Made by a program: the position numbers and the translations under genes
Shown: in pieces, positions 10,682-21,908 of the stretch
Layout of the letters: every line of letters begins with the position of its first letter
Position numbering within the stretch: position 1 is the first letter of the stretch
Notes under the pieces: generated by a model
What the model was told of the DNA's origin: nothing
Database searches by the model: none
What the model saw: only the letters and a program-made list of their open reading frames with translations
Source of the DNA: Cellulosimicrobium sp. CUA-896
Lineage (GTDB): Bacteria > Actinomycetota > Actinomycetes > Actinomycetales > Cellulomonadaceae
Assembly: GCF_001942335.1 (NCBI RefSeq)
Contig: NZ_MKKH01000055.1
Coordinates: forward strand, 1-64,000
Direction: 5' to 3'
DNA: 64,000 nucleotides

Positions 10682-11922
10682 ATGACCGTCGCGACGCGCT
10701 CCCTGTGGATCGGCACCTACCCGCACCCCGCGGCGGACGGCGGCGAGGGCGTGTGGCGCGTCGAGCTCGAGGTCACCGACGGCGGCACGGGCGGGACGTT
10801 CACCGCAGGACGTCTCGCCGTCGCGACGTCCTCGCCCTCGTTCCTCGCCCTCGCGCCGTCGACACCGGGGCGCGCGCCGGGCAGCGTGCTGTACGCCGTC
10901 GACGAGACGGAGGACGGGAGCGTGACCGCGTTCGACGTCGACGCGGACGGCGGGCTCGCACCTCGCGGCAGCGCCGTCCCCAGCGGGGGTGCGCTCCCGT
11001 GTCACGTGCTCGCGCGCACCCACGACGTGCTCGTCGCGAACTACGGCGACGGCGTCCTGGGCGTCGTCCCCACCGACGACTCCGGTGCCCTCGCCGGGCC
11101 GGTCCGTCCGCAGGGGCACTCCGGCACCGGACCGGACCCCGAGCGTCAGGAGGGCCCGCACGCCCACTTCGTCCTCGACGACGGCCGCGGCGGTGTGCTC
11201 GTGTCGGACCTCGGTACGGACGAGCTGCGCCGGCACGACGTCGCGGCCGACGGTCCCGGAGGGACGCGCGGACGCCCACGAGCGGTATGGCGCGCGTCGC
11301 CGCGACGCTGCCGCCGGGCACGGGCCCGCGCCACGTGGGCGTGCTTCCCGGCGGGTACCTCGTCGTCGTCGGCGAGCTCGACCCGGCCCTGTTCGTCCTC
11401 GCACCGGGGCCTGACGGCTCGTACGACGTCGTGGCGCGCTACGACGTCACGCGCGCCGTCGCGCCGCAGGGTGTGCGACACCAGCCCTCGCACGTCGAGG
11501 TCACGCCCGACGGCGACCGCGTCCTCGCCGCCGTGCGCGGGTCGGACGTGCTCGCGGTCCACGCCGTCGTGCCCGCGCCCGACGGAGGCGCGCCCACGCT
11601 CGAGCACCTCGCCGACACGCCCGTCGGCGGCGCCTGGCCGCGGCACTTCGCGGTGCTGACCCCCACCGACGCCACCGACGCCGCCGACGCCGCCGACGCC
11701 GCCGCCGCCGCGGGGGGCGTGGCCGGTGGAGACCACGGGGCACGCACCCACGACCTCGTCGTCGTCGCGAACCAGCACGACGACCCGGGCGCCCGCGACG
11801 GCGACGGACCGACGTCGAACCTCGCGCTGCTGCGTGTCGCACGCGCCGACGGCGCGGGCGAGGTGCTGGACGTCCTCGCCCTGCCGGCCCCGGCCTGCGT
11901 CGTGGAAGTGCCCCGCGCGTGA
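10682..11922 (+). CDS. Lactonase-family beta-propeller protein (one frame break)
   Basis: The protein begins [23 protein letters not shown] and contains [50 protein letters not shown] and [22 protein letters not shown]. Together these match the lactonase family of seven-bladed propellers that includes 6-phosphogluconolactonase (Pgl type). The predicted role is hydrolysis of a sugar lactone, but the substrate is not certain. The frame changes near 11250-11275, where one base seems to be missing. A short GCC/GAC triplet run at about 11663-11713 encodes an Ala/Asp-rich loop. The stop overlaps the mshA start. Confidence 0.75.
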
Positions 11923-13220
11923 GGGACGACCGCACGCCGTCGCCGGCGGCCGACCTGCGCGTGGCCATGCTGTCCGTCCACACCTCGCCGCTCGACCAGC
12001 CGGGCACGGGGGACGCGGGTGGCATGAACGTCTACGTGACCGAGCTCTCCCGCGCGCTCGCCCGGCACGGGGCGCAGGTCGAGATCTTCACCCGCGCCAC
12101 GTCGTCCGCGCAGGAGGCGTGCGTCGAGGTGGCGGAGGGCGTGACGGTGCGCCACGTCGTCGCGGGTCCGTTCGAGGGCCTCGACAAGAACGACCTGCCG
12201 GGGCAGCTCTGCGCGTTCACCGCCGGCGTGCTGCGGGCTGAGGCGCACCGGCACGTGGGCTGGTACGACGTCGTGCACACCCACTACTGGTTGTCGGGGC
12301 AGGTCGGCTGGCTCGCCGCCGACCGCTGGGACGTGCCCCTCGTGCACACGATGCACACGCTCGCGCGCGTGAAGAACGCGGCGCTCGCGCCCGGCGACGC
12401 GCCCGAGCCGCTGGGCAGGATCATCGGCGAGGAGCAGGTGGTCGCGGAGTCCGACGCGCTCGTCGCGAGCACCGACGCCGAGGCCCAGGACCTCGTGCGC
12501 GACTACGCGGCCGACCCCGCGCGCGTGCACGTGGTGCCACCGGGGGTCGACCTGGACCTGTTCTCGCCGGGCCCCGCGCCGTCCGGTGACCCGGCCGCGC
12601 GGGCGGCGCGACGCCGCGCCGTGCGCGCGGAGCTCGACCTGCCGCTCGACGGCGGGGTCGTCCTCTTCGCGGGTCGCGTGCAGCCCCTCAAGGCGCCGGA
12701 CCTGCTGGTGCGCGCGCTCGGTGCGCTCGCCGAGCGCGGCGGGCCCGTCCCCACGCTGGTCGTGCTCGGCGGCCCCAGCGGCCGCCCGACGGCCGTGCGC
12801 GAGCTCGAGGCGCTCGCGTACCAGGCCGGGGTCGCGGACCGCGTGGTCACGCGTCCGCCGGTCCCGCGGGAGGAGCTCGTGCGCTACTACCGGGCGGCCG
12901 ACGTGGTGGCGGTCCCGTCGCACAACGAGTCGTTCGGGCTCGTGGCCGCCGAGGCCCAGGCGAGCGGGACGCCCGTCGTCGCGGCCGCCGTCGGCGGGCT
13001 GCTCTCGGTGGTCGAGGACGGCGTCTCCGGTGTCCTCGTGCCCGGCCACGACCCGGCGACGTGGGCGCGTGAGCTCGGCGACCTCCTCGCCGACGACGCA
13101 CGCCGGGACGCGCTCGGCGTCGGCGCGCGGCGCGTCAGCCAGCGGCTCGGCTGGGACGAGGCCGCGCTGCGGATGCTCGACGTCTACGCGCAGGCGAAGA
13201 AGGTGCGCGCCGCGCGCTGA
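11919..13220 (+). CDS. mshA: D-inositol-3-phosphate glycosyltransferase (mycothiol synthesis)
   Basis: MshA transfers GlcNAc from UDP-GlcNAc to inositol-3-phosphate, the first step of mycothiol synthesis. The 433-residue GT4 protein has the N-terminal acceptor domain with [23 protein letters not shown] and [13 protein letters not shown]. Its C-terminal donor domain carries [20 protein letters not shown] and the [20 protein letters not shown] element containing the EX7E catalytic/UDP motif. The length and motifs match the family. The GTG overlaps the preceding stop (GTGA). As in mycobacteria, mshA lies near gpm and the senX3-regX3 genes. Confidence 0.93.
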   Translation: MRDDRTPSPAADLRVAMLSVHTSPLDQPGTGDAGGMNVYVTELSRALARHGAQVEIFTRATSSAQEACVEVAEGVTVRHVVAGPFEGLDKNDLPGQLCAFTAGVLRAEAHRHVGWYDVVHTHYWLSGQVGWLAADRWDVPLVHTMHTLARVKNAALAPGDAPEPLGRIIGEEQVVAESDALVASTDAEAQDLVRDYAADPARVHVVPPGVDLDLFSPGPAPSGDPAARAARRRAVRAELDLPLDGGVVLFAGRVQPLKAPDLLVRALGALAERGGPVPTLVVLGGPSGRPTAVRELEALAYQAGVADRVVTRPPVPREELVRYYRAADVVAVPSHNESFGLVAAEAQASGTPVVAAAVGGLLSVVEDGVSGVLVPGHDPATWARELGDLLADDARRDALGVGARRVSQRLGWDEAALRMLDVYAQAKKVRAAR

Positions 13221-13226
13221 GCGGCG

Positions 13227-13664
13227 TCAGCCCGCGCGCTCGAGGACGAGGACGGGGATCCGGCGCGACGTCTTCTCCTGGTAGTCCGCGTACGGCGGGT
13301 AGGCCGCGACGGCGCGCTCCCACCACGTCTCGCGCTCGGCGCCGTCGACCTCGCGGGCGACGTACTCGTGCCGCTCCGGGCCGTCCTGGAGCTCGACGCG
13401 CGGGTGGGCGACGACGTTGTGGTACCAGACCGGGTGCTGCGGCGCGCCGCCGAGCGACGCCACGACCGCGTAGGCGCCGTCGTGCTCGACGCGCATCAGG
13501 GGCGTCTTGCGGACCTTGCCGGTGCGGCGGCCGAGCGTCGTCAGGACGACGACGGGCATGCCGCGCAGCGTCGTCGCCTCGGTGCCCCCGGACTCCTCGT
13601 ACCGCTCGGCCTGCCGGCGGGCCCAGTCGCTCGTGCTGGGTGCGTACTCTCCGTGGATCGGCAT
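13227..13664 (-). CDS. Deazaflavin-dependent nitroreductase family protein (DUF385)
   Basis: A 145-residue protein with the split beta-barrel signature of F420-dependent nitroreductase-like proteins: [32 protein letters not shown], then [16 protein letters not shown]. Members often bind F420 or FMN and reduce varied small molecules, and many have unknown substrates. I chose the ATG at 13664 because the family start aligns there; upstream in-frame sequence is Arg/Gly-rich and unlike protein. It is convergent with mshA, with 6 bp between the stops. Confidence 0.8.
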   Translation of the reverse strand: MPIHGEYAPSTSDWARRQAERYEESGGTEATTLRGMPVVVLTTLGRRTGKVRKTPLMRVEHDGAYAVVASLGGAPQHPVWYHNVVAHPRVELQDGPERHEYVAREVDGAERETWWERAVAAYPPYADYQEKTSRRIPVLVLERAG

Positions 13665-13797
13665 GCCGGGGGAACCACCGGCCGGGCGCGGTGATTCCCG
13701 TCGTCCGCGGGCCGGGCCTCCGCCGTCCTGCCCGGGACGGCCACCACGACGTGGGACGCGCGTGCCGCGGGCACGAGGGGTGCGGCAGGATGGAGGC

Positions 13798-14535
13798 ATG
13801 ACCTACACCCTCGTGCTGCTCCGCCACGGCGAGAGCGACTGGAACGCGAAGAACCTGTTCACCGGCTGGGTGGACGTGGCGCTGTCGGAGAAGGGCGTCG
13901 AGGAGGCGAAGCGCGGCGGCGTGCTCCTCGGCGAGTCGCAGATCGCGCCCGACGTCGTCCACACGTCGCTGCTGCGCCGCGCGATCTCGACCGCGAACCT
14001 CGCGCTCGACGTGGCCGACCGCCACTGGATCCCGGTCAAGCGCTCGTGGCGTCTCAACGAGCGCCACTACGGCGCGCTGCAGGGCAAGAACAAGAAGCAG
14101 ACGCTCGAGGAGTTCGGCGAGGAGCAGTTCATGCTCTGGCGCCGCTCCTACGACGTGCCGCCGCCCGAGATCGAGCTCGGCTCCGAGTTCTCGCAGGACG
14201 CCGACCCCCGCTACGCGGACGCGCCCGTCGTGCGCACGGAGTGCCTCAAGGACGTCCTCGAGCGCGCGCTGCCGTACTGGGAGGGCGAGATCGTCCCCGA
14301 CCTGCGGGCCGGCAAGACCGTGCTCGTCGCGGCGCACGGCAACTCGCTGCGCGCGCTCGTCAAGCACCTCGACGGCATCTCGGACGACGACATCGCGGGC
14401 CTGAACATCCCCACGGGCATCCCGCTGCTCTACGAGCTCGACGAGGACCTGAAGCCCGTCACGCGCGGCGGTCGCTACCTCGACCCCGAGGCCGCGAAGG
14501 AGGCCGCCGCCGCGGTCGCGGCGCAGGGCCGCTGA
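13798..14535 (+). CDS. gpmA: 2,3-bisphosphoglycerate-dependent phosphoglycerate mutase
   Basis: GpmA interconverts 3- and 2-phosphoglycerate in glycolysis. The 245-residue protein carries [10 protein letters not shown], with the phosphorylated His10. It also has the [13 protein letters not shown] segment, [12 protein letters not shown], and the second catalytic His180 in [14 protein letters not shown]. All dPGM family landmarks are present. The ATG is preceded by GGATGGAGG. It is followed by a strong hairpin terminator, and the phosphate regulon begins beyond it. Confidence 0.96.
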   Translation: MTYTLVLLRHGESDWNAKNLFTGWVDVALSEKGVEEAKRGGVLLGESQIAPDVVHTSLLRRAISTANLALDVADRHWIPVKRSWRLNERHYGALQGKNKKQTLEEFGEEQFMLWRRSYDVPPPEIELGSEFSQDADPRYADAPVVRTECLKDVLERALPYWEGEIVPDLRAGKTVLVAAHGNSLRALVKHLDGISDDDIAGLNIPTGIPLLYELDEDLKPVTRGGRYLDPEAAKEAAAAVAAQGR

Positions 14536-14559
14536 CTCTGGTCACCAGGGCGTGACAGC

Positions 14560-14598
14560 ACGAAGGAGGCGCGGATCGACCATCCGCGCCTCCTTCGT
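14560..14598. terminator. Bidirectional hairpin terminator between gpmA and phoU
   Basis: A perfect 17-bp inverted repeat: the left arm is at 14560-14576, the loop is CGACC, and the right arm is at 14582-14598. It lies between two convergent genes, so it can serve both strands. No clear T-run follows, as is common in GC-rich actinobacteria. Confidence 0.8.
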
Positions 14599-14609
14599 CG
14601 TCGGGGTGG

Positions 14610-15293
14610 TCAGACGCTGGCGCGCGCCTGACCCGTGGGCGCGCCGCGGTCGTCGGCGAAGTCGCCCGTGACGAGGTACGTCACGCGCTTGGCGATCGAG
14701 ACGCCGTGGTCGCCGAACCGCTCGTAGTAGCGGCCCACGAGCGTGACGTCGATCGTCTCCTGCGCGGTCCCCGACCAGGAGCTGTCGAGGAGCGCCGTGA
14801 ACGTGTCCTGGTGGAGGTGGTCCAGCAGGTCGTCGTCGCGCTCGATGTTGGCCGCGACGGTGAGGTCGCGGGTCGTGAGCAGCGTCGTCGTGCGTCGCGC
14901 GACGCGGTCGGCGGCCTCGTTCATCTGCTCGAACGTGCGGTGCACGGACGGCGCGATCGCCCGCGCGGGGTAGCGCCCGCGGGCGACCTGGGCGATGTGC
15001 CGGGCGAGGTCGCCCATGCGCTCGAGGGTCGCGCTCATCCGGAGCGCGCTGACGACGACGCGGAGGTCGGTCGCGACCGGCTGCTGCTGCGCGAGGAGCA
15101 GCACGCACCGCTCGTCGAGCGCGCGCTCGAGCGTGTCGATGGCGTGGTCCGCCGCGATGACCTGCTGCGCGAGCTGCAGGTCCGCCGTGAGCAGCGCCTG
15201 GCCCGCGCGGCTGATCGCGGACTCCACCAGCCGGCTCATCTCGGTCAGGTCGTCCCCGACCTGCTTCAGCTCGGCCTCGAAGATCTCCCGCAT
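14610..15293 (-). CDS. phoU: Phosphate transport regulator PhoU
   Basis: PhoU links the Pst transporter to the histidine kinase and dampens phosphate-starvation signalling. The 227-residue protein has two three-helix-bundle repeats, with metal-binding-type motifs around the ERMGDLARHIA and ERFGDHGVSIAKRV segments. The ATG at 15293 has GAGAGGGA just upstream. The gene is divergent from senX3, and the shared 220-bp region carries a PHO-box-like repeat. Confidence 0.95.
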   Translation of the reverse strand: MREIFEAELKQVGDDLTEMSRLVESAISRAGQALLTADLQLAQQVIAADHAIDTLERALDERCVLLLAQQQPVATDLRVVVSALRMSATLERMGDLARHIAQVARGRYPARAIAPSVHRTFEQMNEAADRVARRTTTLLTTRDLTVAANIERDDDLLDHLHQDTFTALLDSSWSGTAQETIDVTLVGRYYERFGDHGVSIAKRVTYLVTGDFADDRGAPTGQARASV

Positions 15294-15409
15294 CGCATCC
15301 CTCTCGTCATGACCGGGCGGCACCCGGCGGGCCCGCCCGTCGCGCACCTGGCCGCCCGGGCGGGCGGGTGCGTCGTCGGCTCGCGCCAGCCTCGCAAACG
15401 TGGTGGTCC

Positions 15410-15442
15410 GCGCGGTGAACGGCAGTGCGCCGCGAGGTGAAC
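15410..15442 (-). promoter_or_regulatory. PHO-box-like direct repeats in the phoU/senX3 control region
   Basis: Read on the minus strand, three consecutive 11-nt units begin GTTCACCTCGC, GGCGCACTGCC and GTTCACCGCGC. The outer two fit the GTTCACC core of the actinobacterial PhoP/RegX3 box and the middle one is degenerate. The position between divergent phoU and senX3 suggests autoregulation of the phosphate two-component system. Confidence 0.65.
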
Positions 15443-15513
15443 TCTTGGCGCCGCGTCCCGGGGCGGCGGTCCGTCCGGCCGGGACGCGCCCGCGCCGACC
15501 GTAGGCTGGGCAC

Positions 15514-16796
15514 GTGGAAGCCGAGAGCCTCATCGGAGGCGCGACCGTGCTGCTCGCGGGCATCGTGGGCGTGGTCGTGGGTGTCGTCGCGGCGGTCGCG
15601 TTCCGCCTGAGCGAGCGCGAGCAGAAGCGCGCCCCCGCCGAGCCGCGCGCGAGCTCGACGAGGGTCTCGTGCGCGTCCTCGCGGTGCTCCGCTCGGCGGC
15701 CGTCGTGCTGGACGACGAGGGCGACGTCGTGCGCGCGAGCCCGCCCGCGTACGCGCTGGGCGTCGTCCGCGGCGACATGGTCGCGCACGCCGCGATCCGC
15801 GACATGATCGACGACGTGCGCCGCGACGGCGTGATCCGCGACGAGGAGCTCGAGCTCCCGCGCGGGCCCGTGGGGCGCGGCACGGTGATGCTCCAGGTCC
15901 GCGTCGCCCAGGTGGGGCCCGAGCACGTGCTGGTCCTCGCCGAGGACCGCACCGAGGCCCGCCGCGTCGAGGCGATCCGGCGCGACTTCGTCGTCAACGT
16001 CTCCCACGAGCTCAAGACGCCGGTCGGTGCGCTCGCGCTGCTCGCCGAGACCGTGCAGGACGCCGCCGACGACCCGGTCGCCGTGCGCAGGTTCGCCTCG
16101 CGCATGCACGCCGAGGCGACCCGGCTGTCGGCGCTCGTGCACGAGATCATCGAGCTCTCGCGCCTGCAGGTCGCGGGCGCGCTCCAGGAGGTCACCGTCG
16201 TGCCCGTGCGGGGCGTGGTCGACGAGGCCGTCGACCGCGCCCGCACGACGGCGCAGGGCAAGGGCATCACGCTCACCACGGGTGGCGACCTCGACGCCGC
16301 GGTGTACGGCGACCACGCCCTGCTCGTCACGGCGGTGCGCAACCTCCTCGACAACGCGGTCGCCTACTCCGGGGAGAACACGCGCGTCGGCGTCGGCGTG
16401 AGCCGCGCCGGGGAGCTCGTCGAGATCGCCGTCGTCGACCAGGGCATCGGGATCGCGGCCGACGAGCAGGCGCGCGTCTTCGAGCGCTTCTACCGCGTCG
16501 ACCCGGCGCGGTCGCGCGACACCGGGGGCACGGGGCTCGGGCTGAGCATCGTCAAGCACGTCGCGGCCGACCACGGCGGCGAGGTGACGATGTGGTCGGA
16601 GCCCGGACGAGGGTCGACCTTCACCATCCGCGTCCCCGCCGCGGAGCGCCGCCCCGAGCCCGGGGGCGGGCAGGGCCGCCCGCCGGCCGACGGCGCACCG
16701 GTCGCGACGGGCCGGGACGGCCCGGAGCGCGACCAGGACCAGGACCAGCGGGACCAGAGCACGGACGAGGCACGGAGCAAGGAGGTGGACGCGTGA
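15514..16796 (+). CDS. senX3: Sensor histidine kinase SenX3 (phosphate; one frame break)
   Basis: SenX3 (the PhoR-type kinase) phosphorylates RegX3 under phosphate limitation. An N-terminal membrane segment (about residues 8-30) is followed by a PAS-like region (VLAVLRSAAVVLDDEGDVV). Next come the HisKA box with the phospho-accepting His in FVVNVSHELKTPVGAL and the ATPase boxes NLLDNAVAYS, DQGIGI and GGTGLGLSIVKHVAADHGG. The GTG start is at 15514. The frame changes near 15640-15652, where one base seems to be missing. The C-terminal 40 residues are a hydrophilic tail. The stop overlaps the regX3 start. Confidence 0.93.
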
Positions 16797-17498
16797 CGCG
16801 CATCCTGGTGGTGGAGGACGAGGAGTCGTACCGGGACCCGCTGACGTACCAGCTGCGGCGCGAGGGGTTCGACGTGGTGGAGGCGGCCACGGGGACCGAG
16901 GCGCTCGAGCACTTCGACGCCATGGGGGCGGACCTGGTCCTGCTCGACCTCATGCTGCCCGGGCTCAGCGGCACCGAGGTGTGCCGCGAGCTGCGCCAGC
17001 GCGGGGACGTCCCGGTCATCATGCTCACCGCGAAGGACTCGGAGATCGACAAGGTCGTGGGCCTCGAGCTCGGCGCCGACGACTACGTGACGAAGCCGTA
17101 CTCGTTCCGCGAGCTCCTCGCCCGCGTGCGCGCCGTCCTGCGGCGCAAGGGCGGGGAGGCCACGGGGGGAGGCGGAGGAGGACGGCACGCTCGAGGTCGG
17201 GCCCGTCCGCATGGACGTCGAACGCCACACGGTCACGGTGGACGGGGCCGCCGTCGCGTTCCCGCTCAAGGAGTTCGAGCTGCTCGAGCTGCTGCTGCGC
17301 AACGCGGGGCGCGTGCTCACCCGCGGGCAGCTCATCGACCGGGTGTGGGGCACGGACTACGTCGGCGACACGAAGACGCTCGACGTGCACGTCAAGCGCA
17401 TCCGCTCCAAGATCGAGCCCGAGCCCGCGACCCCGCGCTTCCTGCTCACCGTGCGCGGCCTCGGCTACAAGATCGCGGACGGCGACAGCTCCGCCTAG
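16793..17498 (+). CDS. regX3: Response regulator RegX3 (one frame break)
   Basis: An OmpR/PhoB-type regulator that activates phosphate-starvation genes. The receiver domain has VVEDEESYRDPL, the phospho-acceptor Asp in LVLLDLMLPGLSG, and the conserved Lys in DDYVTKPYSF. The winged-helix DNA-binding domain follows (MDVERHTVTVDG, LLLRNAGRVLTR, VWGTDYVGDTKTLDVHVKRIRSKIE, VRGLGYKI). The two halves are in different frames. A run of six G at about 17164-17169 should be five, and removing one restores TGEAEEDGTLEV in the linker. The gene overlaps senX3 by 4 bp. Confidence 0.93.
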
Positions 17499-17554
17499 CC
17501 CCCGCGGGGCGTCCCGCCGGGCCCTCGGCGGCGCGCGGACAACGTCTGTGCACT

Positions 17555-17576
17555 GTTCATCCTGCGTTCATCCTGA
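17555..17576 (+). promoter_or_regulatory. PHO box upstream of pstS
   Basis: Two adjacent 11-nt direct repeats, GTTCATCCTGC (17555-17565) and GTTCATCCTGA (17566-17576), match the actinobacterial PhoP/RegX3 recognition pattern. They lie about 94 bp upstream of the pstS start. A possible -10 element, TAGCGT, is at 17604-17609. This indicates induction of pstSCAB by the adjacent SenX3-RegX3 pair. Confidence 0.8.
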
Positions 17577-17669
17577 CTCGGCGCGCGCGTCACCCGGCGC
17601 TCCTAGCGTCCTGGCTGTCGCCGGCACTCGCCGGTGCCTCGCACAGCTTCGAACAGGATGGATCGACTC

Positions 17670-18809
17670 GTGAAGCTCAGCCGAATCTCCCGCGCCGGTA
17701 CCGCGGTCGTGGCGGGCGCCCTCGCCCTCACGCTGGCCGCCTGCAGCTCCGACGGCGCCGACGGCTCCGACACCGAGCCCGGTGGCACCGAGAGCTCGTC
17801 GGGGTCCGACCTCGAGAACCTCAGCGGCGAGCTCGCCGGTGCGGGCGCCAGCTCGCAGGAGAACGCCGTCGCCGGCTGGATCGCCGGCTTCAACGACATG
17901 GCCCCCGGCGTGACGGTGACGTACGACGCCGTCGGCTCCGGCGGTGGCCGCGAGCAGTTCATCGCCGGCGCGACGCAGTTCGCCGGCTCCGACGCGGCGC
18001 TCGACGAGGAGGAGCTGGCCGACGCGCAGGAGCGCTGCTACGGCGGCGACGTCCTCGAGCTCCCGCTCTACATCAGCCCCATCGCGGTCGTCTACAACCT
18101 CCCGGACGTCGACGCGAGAACATCAACATGTCCGCCGAGACGCTCGCCCAGGTCTTCAACGGCGACATCACGACGTGGGACGACCCGGCGATCGCCGCGG
18201 AGAACGAGGGCGTCGAGCTGCCCTCGATCGACATCATCCCGGTGCACCGCTCCGACGAGTCCGGCACGACGGAGAACTTCACCGAGTACCTCGCGGCCGC
18301 GTCGAACGGCGCCTGGCCGCACGAGGCGAGCGGCGACTGGCCGGTCGAGGGCGGCCAGTCCGGCGCCCAGACGCAGGGCCTCATCGACACGGTGACGGGT
18401 GCCGAGGGCGCGATCGGCTACGCCGACGCCTCGCGCGCCGGTGACCTCGGGACCGTCGCGGTCAAGGTCGGCGAGGAGTACGTGCCGTACTCGCCCGAGG
18501 CCGCCGCGGCCGTCGTCGACGCCTCGCCCCGTGCCGAGAGCGCGACCGACACCCAGCTCGTCGTCGAGCTCGACCGCACGACGACCGAGTCGGGCGCTAC
18601 CCGATCGTCCTCATCTCCTACTCCATCGCGTGCGGCACGTACGAGGAGCAGGCCGACGTGGACAACGTCAAGGCGTACCTCGGGTACGTGGCCAGCGAGG
18701 AGGGCCAGGCGCGCGCTCCGAGCCCGACGTCGCCGGCTCCGCCCCGATCTCGGAGGAGCTGCGCGCCGAGGTCGAGGCCGCGCTGGACAGCATCACCGTC
18801 CAGGGCTGA
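17670..18809 (+). CDS. pstS: Phosphate-binding lipoprotein PstS (three frame breaks)
   Basis: PstS is the lipid-anchored extracellular receptor of the high-affinity phosphate ABC transporter. The GTG at 17670 starts a lipoprotein signal peptide with lipobox LAAC. The mature part shows LAGAGASSQENAVAGWIAGF, the phosphate-binding GSGGGREQF and GSDAAL segments, and HRSDESGTTENFTEYL. The frame breaks three times: near 18115 (in YNLPDVDA...NMSAETLAQVF), near 18596 (before YPIVLISYSIACGTY) and near 18712. Each needs one extra base. An ATG at 17658 is in frame but lacks a Shine-Dalgarno sequence, while AGGATGGA suits 17670. Confidence 0.93.
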
Positions 18810-18815
18810 CACGCG

Positions 18816-18858
18816 CACGAGCGGGCAGGGGGCCGTCGAGGTCCTCTGCCCGCTCGTG
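18816..18858 (+). terminator. Hairpin between pstS and pstC (attenuator-like)
   Basis: A 13-bp perfect inverted repeat, with arms at 18816-18828 and 18846-18858 and a 17-nt loop, begins 6 bp after the pstS stop and ends 43 bp before pstC. Binding-protein genes are usually expressed far above their permeases. The hairpin could stop or slow transcription, or protect the pstS message. Confidence 0.6.
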
Positions 18859-18901
18859 GCGGTTCCCCCGCACACCCATCCCCACACCCGACGGAGCACC
18901 A

Positions 18902-19884
18902 GTGAGCGTCACCAGCCCACCCCGGCAGCGCACGGAGCCCGCCCCCGCGCGACGCATCGGCACGCGCACGTCCGGCCTCGGCGGAAAGATCTTCTCCGGG
19001 CTCGCGCACGGCGCGGGCATCCTCATCCTCGTCACGCTCGCCGCCGTCGCGGCGTTCCTCGTCGTCGAGGCGTGGCCCGCGCTAACGGCCAGCCCCGAGG
19101 AGCTCGCGGAGATCTCGTGGTTCTCCGGCGGGTCCCTGCTCGCCTACATCGGCCCGCTGGTCTTCGGGACGGTCCTGGCGTCGATCCTCGCGCTCCTGCT
19201 CGCGGTCCCCGTCTCGGTCGGCATCGCGCTGTTCATCTCGCACTACGCGCCGCGCCGGCTCGCGCAGGGCCTCGGCTACCTCGTCGACCTGCTCGCCGCC
19301 GTGCCGTCCGTCGTGTTCGGCCTGTGGGGCGCGCTCTGGCTGGCGCCGGTCCTCGACCCGTTCTTCGAGTGGCTGACGACGACGCTGGGCTTCATCCCGC
19401 TGTTCGAGGGGTACCAGCGCCCGCGCGCAACATCATGACGGCGGGCGTCGTGCTCGCGGTCATGCTCCTGCCGATCGTCACGGCGGTCTCGCGCGAGGTG
19501 TTCCTCCAGACGCCGACGCTGCACGAGGAGGCCTCGCTCGCCCTCGGCGCGACGCGGTGGGAGATGATCCGCCAGGCCGTCATCCCGTTCGGCCGCTCCG
19601 GCGTCATCAGCGCCGCGATGCTCGGCCTGGGGCGCGCGCTCGGCGAGACGATGGCCGTCCTCATGGTCATCTCGCCCGGGCTGCTCTACTCGTTCTTCCT
19701 CCTGAAGCCGGGCCAGCACCAGACCATCGCGGCCAACATCGCGGCGCAGTTCCCCGAGGCGTCGGGCATGTCGGTGAGCGTCCTCATCGCCACCGGCCTG
19801 GCCCTGTTCGTCATCACCTTCGCCGTCAACTTCGCCGCCCGCGCGATCGTCGCGCGCCGCAAGGACTTCTCGGGAGCCAACTGA
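18902..19884 (+). CDS. pstC: Phosphate ABC transporter permease PstC (one frame break)
   Basis: One of the two membrane subunits of the Pst importer. Multiple transmembrane helices are visible, the first at about residues 35-60. The permease contact loop is present as [35 protein letters not shown], followed by [14 protein letters not shown]. The frame changes near 19415-19430, where one base seems to be missing before [12 protein letters not shown]. The GTG at 18902 has GGAG 5 nt upstream. The stop overlaps the pstA start. Confidence 0.93.
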
Positions 19885-20949
19885 TGACCGCCACCACCCC
19901 CGTGCAGGAGACACCCCTGCGGCTCACCGCGGGCGGCACGCGGCTGCCGCGCTGGGTGCCGTACGCGTTCGTCGGCGGCTCGCTCGTCGTCGCCTACCTC
20001 GTCCTGCTCGTCCTCGGCGGGCCGACGATCGCCGGCGTCCTGGGGCTCGGCGCCGCGGTCTACGCGGTCGGCCTGACGATCACGTCGCGCGTGGTCGAGG
20101 GCGGGCGCTACGCCGCCGACCGCCTCGCCACCACGCTCGTCACCTTCGCGTTCCTCCTCGCCATGATCCCGCTCGTCTCGCTCGTGTGGACCGTGGTGTC
20201 CTACGGGGCGACCCGGTTCGGCTGGGACTTCCTCAGCACGGACATGATGGGCGTCTACGGCTCGATGACGAGCGGCGGGGTCTACCACGCGATCATCGGG
20301 ACGCTGCTCGTCACCCTGGCGTGCGCGGTCATCGCCGTCCCGCTGGGCATCCTCACGGCGATCTACCTCGTCGAGTACGGGCGCGGCCACCTCGCCCGCG
20401 GCATCACGTTCCTCGTCGACGTCATGACGGGCATCCCCTCGATCGTCGCCGGCCTGTTCGCCTTCGCGCTGTTCACGCTGATCTTCGGCCCGGCGTACCG
20501 CGCGGGGATCATGGGCGCCGTCGCGCTCGCCGTGCTCATGACGCCGGTCGTCATCCGCTCCGTCGAGGAGATGCTGCGCCTGGTGCCGAACGAGCTGCGC
20601 GAGGCGTCCCTCGCCGCTGGGCGTGCCGAAGTGGCTGACCATCGTCAAGGTCGTCCTGCCCACGTCCATGGCCGGCATCGTCACCGGCGTCATGCTCGCC
20701 GTCGCGCGGGTCATCGGCGAGACCGCACCGCTGCTGCTGACCATCGGCCTCGTCAACTCGGTCAACTGGGACCTGTTCGACGGCCGCATGGCCACGCTGC
20801 CCGTGTTCGCCTACCGCCAGTGGGCGCAGGGCGGCACGGGCGTCGACCGCGCCTGGGCGGCCGCGCTCACCCTCATCATCATCGTCATGCTCCTCAACCT
20901 GGCGGCACGCCTGGTCAGCCGCTGGTTCTCGCCCAGGAAGACCCGATGA
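19884..20949 (+). CDS. pstA: Phosphate ABC transporter permease PstA (one frame break)
   Basis: The second Pst membrane subunit, about 354 residues. Two N-terminal helices precede the conserved permease domain ([64 protein letters not shown]). The frame shifts near 20618: an extra G between GCC and CTG splits REASLA from LGVPKW, and removing it restores the exact family motif. It overlaps pstC and, through its TGA, the first possible pstB start. Confidence 0.93.
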
Positions 20950-21041
20950 GCACGTCGGCAGCCGCCCGCACCGGCGGCGACCCCTCGACCCCTCGACGGT
21001 CGGCCGGACCGGCCGCCGGGACCCCGGAAGGACCCCACGCC

Positions 21042-21821
<780 letters not shown>

Positions 21822-21908
21822 CCGCCGGCGGCCGGCCTCGCACGGGCCGCACGGACGACGACGCGCGCCCCCCGACGGGGTGCGGCGCCGTCGTGCGTGG
21901 CGGGGACG

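Noticed and set aside
11663-11713. GCC/GAC triplet run as a CRISPR-like or regulatory repeat
   Set aside because: It is in frame inside the lactonase gene and encodes an Ala/Asp-rich loop. The units are too short and irregular for CRISPR, and no CRISPR array exists in the window.
16592-19438. A 948-codon open frame from senX3 to pstC
   Set aside because: It joins the RegX3 receiver, parts of PstS and the PstC N-terminus with meaningless stretches between. The genes are separate and frame-broken.
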